Source: an uncultured Lachnospiraceae bacterium (GTDB taxonomy: Bacteria > Bacillota > Clostridia > Lachnospirales > Lachnospiraceae). Taken from it: DNA of 64,000 bases. Below, one piece after another: positions 33,928 to 41,930 of this stretch (its first letter is position 1; each line of letters opens with the position of its first letter). A program made the translations under genes and the position numbers. Location: assembly GCA_910585205.1 (NCBI GenBank), contig CAJUCC010000065.1, positions 8,633-72,632 on the forward strand. Reading direction: 5' to 3'. The notes beneath the pieces were generated by a model. The model did no database searches and was not told where the DNA came from. It saw only the letters and a program-made list of their open reading frames with translations.

Positions 33928-34989
33928 ATGTTTCAGAGAAATAAGAATCTGAGTCAGGAAAAAATACTGATTGTGGATGATGTGGAGACGAACAGGCTTG
34001 TCCTGGAAGAAATTATAAACGGTATGGGCTGTATCCCGATATTGGCGGAGAGCGGGGAAGAAGCGCTGGAAGTCGTCGCACAGACACGGCCGCAGCTTGT
34101 GCTGACCGATATTTCCATGCCGGGGTTGGACGGCTACGGCCTGTGCAAGGCATTGAAGAAAAAAGCGGAGACAAGGGATATTCCGGTTATCTTTATTTCT
34201 GCATATGATGATCCGATGGATATTGTGGAGGGGCTTTCTCTGGGCGGAGAAGATTACATTACAAAACCCTTTATTCCGGAAGTGGTGCAGGCCCGGGTCG
34301 GCGTGCATCTGCATCTGCACGTGGCGAAGCGGGAACTGCTGGAGATTAACAGACGTCTGCAGGTCTCGGTCAGCGAACAGCTGCAGCAGATGGAAACCGA
34401 GAAAAAAAATATTCTCTATGCGCTGGCCAATATTGCGGCGCAGAATGCGGCTTTTGAAAAAGAGCATATGGAGCGGCTGGGAAAAAACTGCAGAATCCTG
34501 GCACAGGGAATGCAGCTTTCGCCGTTGTTTGAAGATAAAATATCCGATACCTATATTGATACGATTGAGTTGGCGGCGCCGCTGTGCGATATAGGTAACA
34601 TCGGCATTCCCACGGAAATTTTCCGCAAGACGACGGAGCTGACGCAGGAGGAGGCTTCGACAGTCAGAAATCATGCGGCCATAGGGGCGAAACTGTTAAG
34701 CGATTTGCATGTGAGCAATGATTATAATGATTTTATCAGTACTTCTATTGATATTGCCCGTTATCATCATGAGAATTATGACGGCAGCGGGTATCCGGAT
34801 GGGCTGTCGGGAGCGGAAATTCCTCTGGCAGCACAGATTGTGGCCATTGCGGAGGCGTACTGCAGTCTGACCGGCAAACAGAATATGAGCCGGGAGGAGG
34901 CGCTGAAGGCGATCGGCGCGGAGGCAGGCAGAAAATTCAATCCGGATATTTATAAAATATGCAGTAAGATATTGCGTCAGCTCTGCTGA
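33928..34989 (+). CDS. Response regulator with degenerate HD-GYP-like domain
   Basis: 353 aa, ATG 33928 with GGGAGGAGG upstream (GTG 33922 is too close). The receiver has LIVDDVE, Asp in LVLTDISMPG and Lys in YITKPF. The C-terminal half aligns with HD-GYP but the HD pair reads LCDIGNIGIP (His to Cys, Lys to Asn), and ADVYDAL reads AEAYCSL. HHENYDGSGYPDGLSG is kept. Loss of metal ligands argues against phosphodiesterase activity and for a binding or scaffold role (inference). It sits 20 nt after the kinase. Confidence 0.9.
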   Translation: MFQRNKNLSQEKILIVDDVETNRLVLEEIINGMGCIPILAESGEEALEVVAQTRPQLVLTDISMPGLDGYGLCKALKKKAETRDIPVIFISAYDDPMDIVEGLSLGGEDYITKPFIPEVVQARVGVHLHLHVAKRELLEINRRLQVSVSEQLQQMETEKKNILYALANIAAQNAAFEKEHMERLGKNCRILAQGMQLSPLFEDKISDTYIDTIELAAPLCDIGNIGIPTEIFRKTTELTQEEASTVRNHAAIGAKLLSDLHVSNDYNDFISTSIDIARYHHENYDGSGYPDGLSGAEIPLAAQIVAIAEAYCSLTGKQNMSREEALKAIGAEAGRKFNPDIYKICSKILRQLC

Positions 34990-35033
34990 TTCCGATATAT
35001 TAATTTGGGAATACCTTTGAGGGGAGGAATAAC

Positions 35034-35849
35034 ATGTTAATCACGGATGAAGAGTTTCACCGGATCGCCACGTACATGAAACAGCGTTACGGAATCGACC
35101 TGCATCAGAAAAAGGTTATTATCAACGGGCGTCTGGAAAACCGCATCAAAACGGAAGGCTTTCAGAGTTTTCAGGATTTTATGGATGCGGTGGAACGGGA
35201 TAAGTCCGGGCGTCTGGAAAAGATGCTGGTAAATCTCTTGACAACAAATCATACCTATTTTATGCGGGAGTTCGAGCACTTCGAATATTTCAAGAAGGTC
35301 GTACTGCCGTGGCTGAAAGTAAAAGAAGGGGCGAGAAAGGATTTGCGCATCTGGTGCGGCGCGGCTTCTTCCGGGGAAGAACCGTATATGATCGCCATGG
35401 TCATGGCAGACTTTTTCGGATTGGAGAGGAGTCAGTGGGATAAAAAGCTGCTGGCGACGGATTTGTCGACCAATGTACTGCAAAAGGCGATGAACGGTAC
35501 CTACAACGAAGATCAGTTGAAAAATCTGCCGGATCAGTGGAAGCGCCATTTTTTCAAGTCTGTGGGCGCGGGACAGTATCAGGTGACGGCGGAACTGAAA
35601 AACGAAGTGATCTTCCGGCAGTTTAATTTGATGGATCCGTTTCCGTTTAAAAAGAAAATGCATACTGTATTTTTGCGCAATGTTATGATATATTTTGATG
35701 AGAAGACAAAACGGGAGCTGGTACAGAAAGTTTATGATATACTGGAACCCGGCGGTTATTTCTTTATCGGGACGACAGAAACGCTGGATCGGAACAGTAC
35801 ACCGTTTCAGATTATCCAGCCGTCGATATTCAGAAAAAGGGAAGGATAG
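35034..35849 (+). CDS. cheR: Chemotaxis protein methyltransferase
   Basis: 271 aa SAM-dependent enzyme that methylates receptor glutamates. The N-terminal helical domain (about 1-75) carries LITDEEFHRIATYMKQRYGIDL; the catalytic domain has TTNHTYFMREFEHFEYF, the SAM site IWCGAASSGEEPYMIAM, LATDLSTNVL and VFLRNVMIYFDE. Length is normal. GGGGAGGAA precedes the ATG, and cheB follows 9 nt later. Confidence 0.96.
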   Translation: MLITDEEFHRIATYMKQRYGIDLHQKKVIINGRLENRIKTEGFQSFQDFMDAVERDKSGRLEKMLVNLLTTNHTYFMREFEHFEYFKKVVLPWLKVKEGARKDLRIWCGAASSGEEPYMIAMVMADFFGLERSQWDKKLLATDLSTNVLQKAMNGTYNEDQLKNLPDQWKRHFFKSVGAGQYQVTAELKNEVIFRQFNLMDPFPFKKKMHTVFLRNVMIYFDEKTKRELVQKVYDILEPGGYFFIGTTETLDRNSTPFQIIQPSIFRKREG

Positions 35850-35858
35850 GGTTACAAT

Positions 35859-36893
35859 ATGCGTCCAATCAAAGTGTTGATAGTAGAAGATTCGATTGTG
35901 TTCCGGGAGTTGCTTGTACAGAATCTGAGTAAGGATCCGGCGATACAGGTTGTGGGGACAGCCAGAGATCCTTTTGAGGCCAGAGATGCTATTCTGGAGA
36001 AGAAACCGGATGTTATGACACTGGATGTGGAACTGCCAAGAATGAGCGGTATTGAGTTTTTGCGTAAGCTGATGCCGCAGTATCCGCTTCCGGTAGTCGT
36101 AATCAGTTCTCTGAGTGACAAGGTGTTTGATGCCCTGAACGCAGGCGCCGTGGATTTTGTAGCAAAGCCGGCGGTATCCAGCAGGGTGCAGTTGGAAGAG
36201 TTTATCAGAAACGAGCTTCTCGTTAAGATTAAAATAGCTTCTACGGCCAAGATTAGTAATATCAAAAAGAAAGTCCTGGCACAGGAGGTGCAGCAGCAAA
36301 GTCTCTCCACGAAACGGAATAATCTGATCGTGGCGATTGGCGCGTCCACAGGCGGGACGGAAGCGATATTTGCTGTTGTCAAAGAGTACGGAACCGATAT
36401 TCCCGGCATTGTGGTAGTGCAGCATATGCCGCCCGGATTTACGGCCATGTATGCGAAACGTCTGAACGATCAGTGCCGGATACGGGTTAAGGAGGCACAG
36501 ACAGGAGACCGGGTACAGCCCGGACATATGCTGATCGCACCGGGTGGAGATCAGCACATGCGTCTGGTCAAGGTAAACGGCGGCTATCAGGTTGAGTGCA
36601 AGAAAGGCCCCCGGGTAAACGGACACTGTCCGTCAGTGGATGTCCTGTTTGAATCCGTGGCAAAGACGGCGGGACCCGATGCGGTGGGCATTATTCTCAC
36701 CGGCATGGGCGGGGACGGCGCAAAAGGACTGTTGGCTATGCGCAAGGCCGGCGCCAGAACGATCGGACAGGATGAATCAACATGTGTTGTTTATGGGATG
36801 CCAAAAGTAGCTTATGATCTGGGCGCTGTGGAACATCAGGAAAAGCTGAACCAGATTGCGAGCAGAACATATGCATTGTTAAATAAAATGTAA
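35859..36893 (+). CDS. cheB: Chemotaxis response regulator protein-glutamate methylesterase
   Basis: 344 aa. The receiver (about 1-120) has VEDSIV, Asp in MTLDVELPRMSG and Lys in VAKPA. The C-terminal methylesterase (about 150-344) has the Ser site GASTGGTEA, the His in VVQHMPPGF, and the Asp region LTGMGGDGA. It removes receptor methyl groups and can deamidate glutamines. Adjacent to cheR for adaptation control. CheA at 37340 is the expected phosphodonor. Confidence 0.97.
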   Translation: MRPIKVLIVEDSIVFRELLVQNLSKDPAIQVVGTARDPFEARDAILEKKPDVMTLDVELPRMSGIEFLRKLMPQYPLPVVVISSLSDKVFDALNAGAVDFVAKPAVSSRVQLEEFIRNELLVKIKIASTAKISNIKKKVLAQEVQQQSLSTKRNNLIVAIGASTGGTEAIFAVVKEYGTDIPGIVVVQHMPPGFTAMYAKRLNDQCRIRVKEAQTGDRVQPGHMLIAPGGDQHMRLVKVNGGYQVECKKGPRVNGHCPSVDVLFESVAKTAGPDAVGIILTGMGGDGAKGLLAMRKAGARTIGQDESTCVVYGMPKVAYDLGAVEHQEKLNQIASRTYALLNKM

Positions 36894-36906
36894 AAGGAGA
36901 GAGGAC

Positions 36907-37299
36907 ATGAAGATTTTATTAGCGGAAGATGATTTTGCGACAAGGAAGTTTATGGTGAATTTCCTGTCAAAGTACGGTGAGTGTGACGCAACCGTGGACG
37001 GTATGGAAGCGGTGGACGCATTTATGATGGCTTTGGAGGACGACGAGCCGTACGATCTGGTGTGTCTTGATATTATGATGCCGGTTATGGACGGGTATCA
37101 GGCTCTTGTTGGAATCCGTAATCTGGAAAAAGAAAGAAATATTCCGGAGGATCAGGCGGTAAAGGTCATTATGACAACCGCGTTGAATGAAGAAAGAAAT
37201 GTCAAAATGGCATTTGAGTTAGGTTGTACCATATATTCCGGTAAGCCTATCGACCAGGATCGGTTTGAGCAGGCGCTCAAAAAACTGAATCTGGTATAG
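36907..37299 (+). CDS. CheY-like single-domain response regulator
   Basis: 130 aa receiver only: acidic pair AEDD (8-9), phospho-Asp 55 in LVCLDIMMPVMDG, switch Thr in VIMTTALNEE and Lys in YSGKPI. AGGAGAGAGG precedes the ATG. It lies between cheB and cheA, so it may act as the CheY of this system. The stretch RNLEKERNIPEDQAVKVIM and the single-domain design also resemble the stand-alone receivers that act in phosphorelays. No FliM or other motor target is encoded here. Confidence 0.92.
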   Translation: MKILLAEDDFATRKFMVNFLSKYGECDATVDGMEAVDAFMMALEDDEPYDLVCLDIMMPVMDGYQALVGIRNLEKERNIPEDQAVKVIMTTALNEERNVKMAFELGCTIYSGKPIDQDRFEQALKKLNLV

Positions 37300-37339
37300 A
37301 CAAAAGAGTATATTGAAAATATGCGGGAAAGGAGAATGT

Positions 37340-39508
37340 ATGGCTGAGGAATTTAGTATGGACGGCATGCTTGACATGTATCTGTTTGAAAATGAACAGC
37401 TTCTGGAACAGCTTCAGGAGATGGTTCTGGAACAGAAGGATGCAGATTGCTTTGATGAAGACAGCATAAACGAGATATTTAGAACCATGCATACCATTAA
37501 AGGCTCATCCGGTATCATGATGTTTGACAATATAACGGCTGTATCACATAAGCTGGAGGATGTGTTTTATTATTTGCGGGAATCGCATCCGGAAAATGTA
37601 CCCCATGTCGATCTGGTAGAGCATGTATTACGAGTGGAGGATTTCATTTCCAGTGAAATGGAGAAGATCCGCAATGGCGGGACGCCTGACGGAGATTCCG
37701 CAGGGATTATAGCGGATCTTGACGGGTTTCTGGAGATGATTAAAAACGGTGGGACACAGGAGGGAAAAGAGGCGCCTCCGGAAAATGTTCATGTGGAACC
37801 GAAGCAGTTTTATATTGCGCCGGTTGCAACGAGTGCCAGCCGTTTTTATAAAATTTATATCCATTTCTTTCCGGAGACGGAAATGGCGAATGTGCATGCC
37901 TATAAGGCTGTCTATGCGCTGAAAGAAGTGGCCGAAGATCTGTTGTACTCACCGGAAGACATTATCTCGGATTCGGAATCGGCCGAGGTGATCGCAAAAG
38001 AGGGATTCCGCATTCTGCTGCAGGCACAGAGCACGGAAGAGGAGATCCGCAAAATCATCGGCGTCGGATACGACATTGAAAAGGTGGATATTTACGAGTG
38101 CAAAGCGGAAGAATTCCTGCAGGGATTTGATTTTGGCGACGATGACGATATGCTGCATATCGATCTGGAATCCAGTGTGGAGGCGATCGAGGCCCGGGCG
38201 GAAAATGCCGAAAAGGGCAAAGCAGAGGAAGAAAAACCGGCGAAACCTGTGAAACCGGCGATTGCGCCGGGCGACTTTGTTATCAAATCCAGAGAGCCCG
38301 GAAAACAGAAGAAACTGGCAAAAGACAAACCGAAGACGGAAAAAGCGTCCTTTATCGGCGTCAATGTGAGCAAGATGGATCAGCTGATGGAACTGATCGG
38401 CGAGCTGGTTATTTCGGAATCGGTTGTGCTGCAGAGTTCTGATCTCAAAGTGCCGGGGCTGAATCTTGATAACTTTAACAAAGCGGCTGCGCAGCTTGCC
38501 AAGATCTCGACGGATCTGCAGAATGTTATTATGTCGATGCGGATGGTGCCGCTGACCAATACCTTCCAGAAGATGAACCGTATCGTATTCGATGTCTCCA
38601 GAAAACTGGGCAAGGATATCGAGTTTTTCATGGTCGGTGAACAGACGGAAGTGGATAAGAATATTATCGAACATATTTCCGACCCGCTGATGCATCTGGT
38701 GCGGAATGCGGTTGACCACGGGATTGAAACAAACGAGGAACGTGCGGAAAGCGGGAAGCCGGATAAGGGCAAGGTCATTTTGTCGGCAAGAACCGAAGCC
38801 GGCAAGGTATGGATCAGTGTAGAGGATAACGGCAAGGGACTTGACCGCAACAAAATACTGGAAAAAGCGAGAAAACAGGGACTGCTTGATGACGGCAAGC
38901 CTGACAGCGCTTATACGGATAAGGAAGTGTATCAGTTTATTACCCTGCCGGGTTTTTCCACCAACGAAGAGGTTACGGAGTATTCGGGCCGCGGCGTGGG
39001 AATGGACGTCGTTGTTCAGAATATTCAGGCGATCGGCGGTACGCTGGATATTGAGAGCTCGCCGGGATTCGGCAGCATTATGAGCCTGAAGATTCCGCTG
39101 ACACTGGCGATTATCGACGGTATTGTTATGGAAACCGGGACGTCTTCCTTTGTTATGGAAACCGGTGTGATTAAGGAATTTATCCGCGTCAAGGAAGATA
39201 TGATGATTCATGAACCCAACGGTGAGGAATATATTATGATCCGCGGCGAATGTTATCCGGTGCTTCGTCTGGGGAAATGGTATGGCCTGACGGAATATCA
39301 GGAGTCTGTGGAGGACGGCGTTATGCTGATTCTGGAAGTGGAAGATAAGAAAATCTGTCTTCTGGTTGACAAACTGATCGGTGAACAGGAGATTGTTGTA
39401 AAGCCGATTCCTTCCTATATCAAGAAGGTGAAGGGGATTTCCGGCTGTACACAGCTTGGTGACGGCAGCATTGCTTTGATACTGGATGCCGGCGGACTGG
39501 TAGAATAG
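37340..39508 (+). CDS. cheA: Chemotaxis histidine kinase
   Basis: 722 aa, ATG 37340 after AAAGGAG. Domains in order: P1 HPt with His51 in MHTIKGSSGIM; a P2-like region of about 160-270 (FYKIYIHFFPETEM); an acidic/Lys linker to about 335; P3 dimerisation (VNVSKMDQLMELIGELVI); P4 ATPase with HLVRNAVDHGIE, VEDNGKGLD and GRGVGMDVV; and P5 CheW-like regulatory domain to the end. It phosphorylates the receiver and CheB proteins encoded upstream. Complete and typical. Confidence 0.97.
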   Translation: MAEEFSMDGMLDMYLFENEQLLEQLQEMVLEQKDADCFDEDSINEIFRTMHTIKGSSGIMMFDNITAVSHKLEDVFYYLRESHPENVPHVDLVEHVLRVEDFISSEMEKIRNGGTPDGDSAGIIADLDGFLEMIKNGGTQEGKEAPPENVHVEPKQFYIAPVATSASRFYKIYIHFFPETEMANVHAYKAVYALKEVAEDLLYSPEDIISDSESAEVIAKEGFRILLQAQSTEEEIRKIIGVGYDIEKVDIYECKAEEFLQGFDFGDDDDMLHIDLESSVEAIEARAENAEKGKAEEEKPAKPVKPAIAPGDFVIKSREPGKQKKLAKDKPKTEKASFIGVNVSKMDQLMELIGELVISESVVLQSSDLKVPGLNLDNFNKAAAQLAKISTDLQNVIMSMRMVPLTNTFQKMNRIVFDVSRKLGKDIEFFMVGEQTEVDKNIIEHISDPLMHLVRNAVDHGIETNEERAESGKPDKGKVILSARTEAGKVWISVEDNGKGLDRNKILEKARKQGLLDDGKPDSAYTDKEVYQFITLPGFSTNEEVTEYSGRGVGMDVVVQNIQAIGGTLDIESSPGFGSIMSLKIPLTLAIIDGIVMETGTSSFVMETGVIKEFIRVKEDMMIHEPNGEEYIMIRGECYPVLRLGKWYGLTEYQESVEDGVMLILEVEDKKICLLVDKLIGEQEIVVKPIPSYIKKVKGISGCTQLGDGSIALILDAGGLVE

Positions 39509-39532
39509 TGAGAGAGAAAGGAACGGGATCAT

Positions 39533-40075
39533 ATGAATGAATTAAGCGAATTGAAGAGACAGGAAGAAGAAAGAGCCGCTTCAAATGAGCATGATACACA
39601 AAAGGGCAAATATATGACCTTTAAATCCGGTAATGAGTATTTCGGACTGGAAATTCAGTATGTGAATGAAATTATTCAGTTCCAGACCATTACGGCGATT
39701 CCCGAAACAGAAGATTATATCAAGGGGCTGATTAATCTGCGGGGTAAGGTAATTCCTGTGGTTGATGTCCGGCTGCGTTTTAAGCAGGAGCCGTTTGAAT
39801 ACAATGACAGGACCTGTATTATTGTTATCAATGTAAAATCCATGATGGTAGGGTTGATCGTGGAGAAAATTGCAGAAGTTGTGGAGATCAAAGAAGAAAA
39901 TATTCTGCCGCCTCCGAGCATCGGCAGGGCCGATAAATCGCATCACAAATATGTGTATGGGATTGGCAAAGTAGGAAATTCCGTAAAATTGCTGCTGGAT
40001 CCGGATAAACTGCTGAATGACGATGACTTGACGGTGATGGAACAGGCAAACGATTTAGTCTTGGATGAAGATTGA
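39533..40075 (+). CDS. cheW: Chemotaxis coupling protein
   Basis: 180 aa. After a charged N-terminus (about 25 aa), the CheW SH3-like double barrel shows YMTFKSGNEYFGLEIQYV, TAIPETEDYIKGLINLRGKVIPVVD, and the closing IGKVGNSVKLLLDPDKLL. It links receptors to CheA at the membrane. It begins 24 nt after cheA, and its stop lies 13 nt before the receptor start at 40089. Confidence 0.96.
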   Translation: MNELSELKRQEEERAASNEHDTQKGKYMTFKSGNEYFGLEIQYVNEIIQFQTITAIPETEDYIKGLINLRGKVIPVVDVRLRFKQEPFEYNDRTCIIVINVKSMMVGLIVEKIAEVVEIKEENILPPPSIGRADKSHHKYVYGIGKVGNSVKLLLDPDKLLNDDDLTVMEQANDLVLDED

Positions 40076-40088
40076 GAGGGAGAGTCAA

Positions 40089-41453
40089 ATGAAAAACTTG
40101 AAAATGAAAACAAAGCTGATTTTGGGGTTTGTATTTCCCATTGTCATTACCATTTTGAACGCCGTTATCAGCGAGGTGACGACAGCCTATGCGATTGTGC
40201 TGGAGGATCCGAAGGAACAGGAAATTTATACGCACCTTGCCAGCTTTGTGACGATCGGATTTTGTGTTGTATCCATTATTATTACGGTATTTATTGCACT
40301 GGCGCTGATTAAAACGATCGAGAAGTCGGTGGCGCAGCTTTCCGACGCCGCAAAAGAAATTGCGGTCGGCCATGTCAATATTGATCTGGAGAAGTATAAC
40401 AATGACGAGTTTGGTGAACTGGTAGACGAGTACAATAAAGTAATCGAAAATATCAAGTATCAGGCCAGCATTGCGGAAGAGGTGTCGAACGGAAACCTGA
40501 CGGTTTCGGTTGTACCCAAATCTCCGGATGATGTACTTGGCAACTCCCTGAAAAAACTAGTGGAAGATAATCTGAATGCACTGTCCAATATCAGTGATGC
40601 GGGTTCCCAGGTAACGGTAAGTTCTTCCCAGGTTGCAAGCGCAAGCCAGGCGCTGGCACAGGGTTCCACAGAGCAGGCAAGCGCTATTGAGGAGATTACG
40701 GCTTCAATTGATGAGATTGCCGATAAGACAAAACAGAATGCGGAAGAGGCCAATCAGGCGGCAAGCCTTGTGGCGCATGTTATTACCGACGTGCAGCAGG
40801 GGAATGACCAGATGCAGAGCATGATGGTTGCTATGCAGGGGATTAATAAGGCATCCGAAAGCATTTCCAAGATTATCAAAGTAATTGACGATATTGCGTT
40901 CCAGACAAACATTCTCGCACTGAATGCAGCGGTTGAGGCGGCAAGAGCAGGGGAGGCCGGAAAAGGTTTCGCAGTCGTGGCGGAGGAAGTCAGAAGTCTG
41001 GCAGCCAAGAGTGCTTCTGCGGCGGCAGAGACGGCAGAACTGATCGAAGATTCGATTGACAAAGTAAATGCGGGAACAAAAATCGCGGATGAAACGGCAA
41101 AATCAATGGAAGCGATTACCAAGCGGGTACAGGACAGCGAAATGATTATCAACGGCATCGCAGAATCCTCCAATTATCAGGCGACAGCGGTAGCACAGAT
41201 CGAGCAGGCAATCACACAAGTGTCACAGGTTGTGCAGACCAACTCGGCTACGAGCCAGCAGTGTGCGGCAGCCAGCGAGGAACTGTCCAATCAGGCATCC
41301 AGAATGCGCGAGATGCTTTCCATTTATCGTCTGGGATCGGGCAGCAGTATGTCAATGTCCTCTTCCTACCAGGATAGCTCTTATTCTTACACATCCTCAT
41401 CAAGTGCAAATGAACAGGTTATATCTCTGGGAGATGATTTCGGAAAATATTAA
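40089..41453 (+). CDS. Methyl-accepting chemotaxis protein with minimal external loop
   Basis: 454 aa from ATG 40089 (GGGAGAG upstream; an earlier in-frame ATG at 40065 lies inside cheW). TM1 is about residues 8-30, an external loop of only about 20-25 aa follows, and TM2 is about 55-78. HAMP comes next, then the signalling domain with AFQTNILALNAAVEAARAGE and FAVVAEEVRSLAAKSA. A Ser/Tyr-rich tail has no pentapeptide tether. With almost no periplasmic domain it may sense via the membrane, the HAMP or the kinase partners. Last gene of the operon. Confidence 0.94.
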   Translation: MKNLKMKTKLILGFVFPIVITILNAVISEVTTAYAIVLEDPKEQEIYTHLASFVTIGFCVVSIIITVFIALALIKTIEKSVAQLSDAAKEIAVGHVNIDLEKYNNDEFGELVDEYNKVIENIKYQASIAEEVSNGNLTVSVVPKSPDDVLGNSLKKLVEDNLNALSNISDAGSQVTVSSSQVASASQALAQGSTEQASAIEEITASIDEIADKTKQNAEEANQAASLVAHVITDVQQGNDQMQSMMVAMQGINKASESISKIIKVIDDIAFQTNILALNAAVEAARAGEAGKGFAVVAEEVRSLAAKSASAAAETAELIEDSIDKVNAGTKIADETAKSMEAITKRVQDSEMIINGIAESSNYQATAVAQIEQAITQVSQVVQTNSATSQQCAAASEELSNQASRMREMLSIYRLGSGSSMSMSSSYQDSSYSYTSSSSANEQVISLGDDFGKY

Positions 41454-41454
41454 C

Positions 41455-41504
41455 ACGGACAGATCATGGCACAGGGACAAACGCTCCTGTGCCTTTCCGT
41501 TTTT
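41455..41504 (+). terminator. Rho-independent terminator after the chemotaxis operon
   Basis: GGCACAGG pairs with CCTGTGCC (41468-41475, 41486-41493), enclosed by ACGGA/TCCGT and followed by a TTTTT run. It overlaps the receptor stop region by a few bases. Confidence 0.85.
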
Positions 41505-41539
41505 ATTAAAAAACCGGTGTAAAAGAAGGAGAAGATTAC

Positions 41540-41893
41540 ATGGAATTATTTGAAGAATTGAAAACTTTGGGCGTGGATGTGGACGGAGGCCTGAGGCGGA
41601 TCAATAACAATGCAAAACTTTATACGAGACTGCTCGGCACGTTCGTAAAATCGATTGAAGGGCAGAGCGTTGCGCCTGATTTTGACGAAGCGCAGGTGGC
41701 GGAAGCGGTGGAAAAGGCACATGCTATCAAGGGAACGGCCGGAAATCTTTCGATTACGCCGGTCTATGAAGCGTATACAAAGGTGGTCGATCTGCTGCGG
41801 GCAGGTCAGATTGATGATGCACGTCCGATTTTGCAGGAGATACAGCCGGTGCAGGCGGCGATTGTAGACTGTATCAAGGGACACATGGAATAG
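41540..41893 (+). CDS. HPt-domain phosphotransfer protein
   Basis: 117 aa helical bundle with the phospho-His at residue 61 in KAHAIKGTAGNLSI, then the paired helix VYEAYTKVVDLLRAG. It is a stand-alone histidine phosphotransferase, expected to pass phosphate from the receivers of the hybrid kinase just downstream to a separate response regulator (inference). AAGGAGAAG precedes the ATG; hybrid kinase starts 37 nt later. Confidence 0.92.
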   Translation: MELFEELKTLGVDVDGGLRRINNNAKLYTRLLGTFVKSIEGQSVAPDFDEAQVAEAVEKAHAIKGTAGNLSITPVYEAYTKVVDLLRAGQIDDARPILQEIQPVQAAIVDCIKGHME

Positions 41894-41930
41894 GACATAA
41901 TACTGCGTTTGCAACTTTGGAGTGAAAAAA

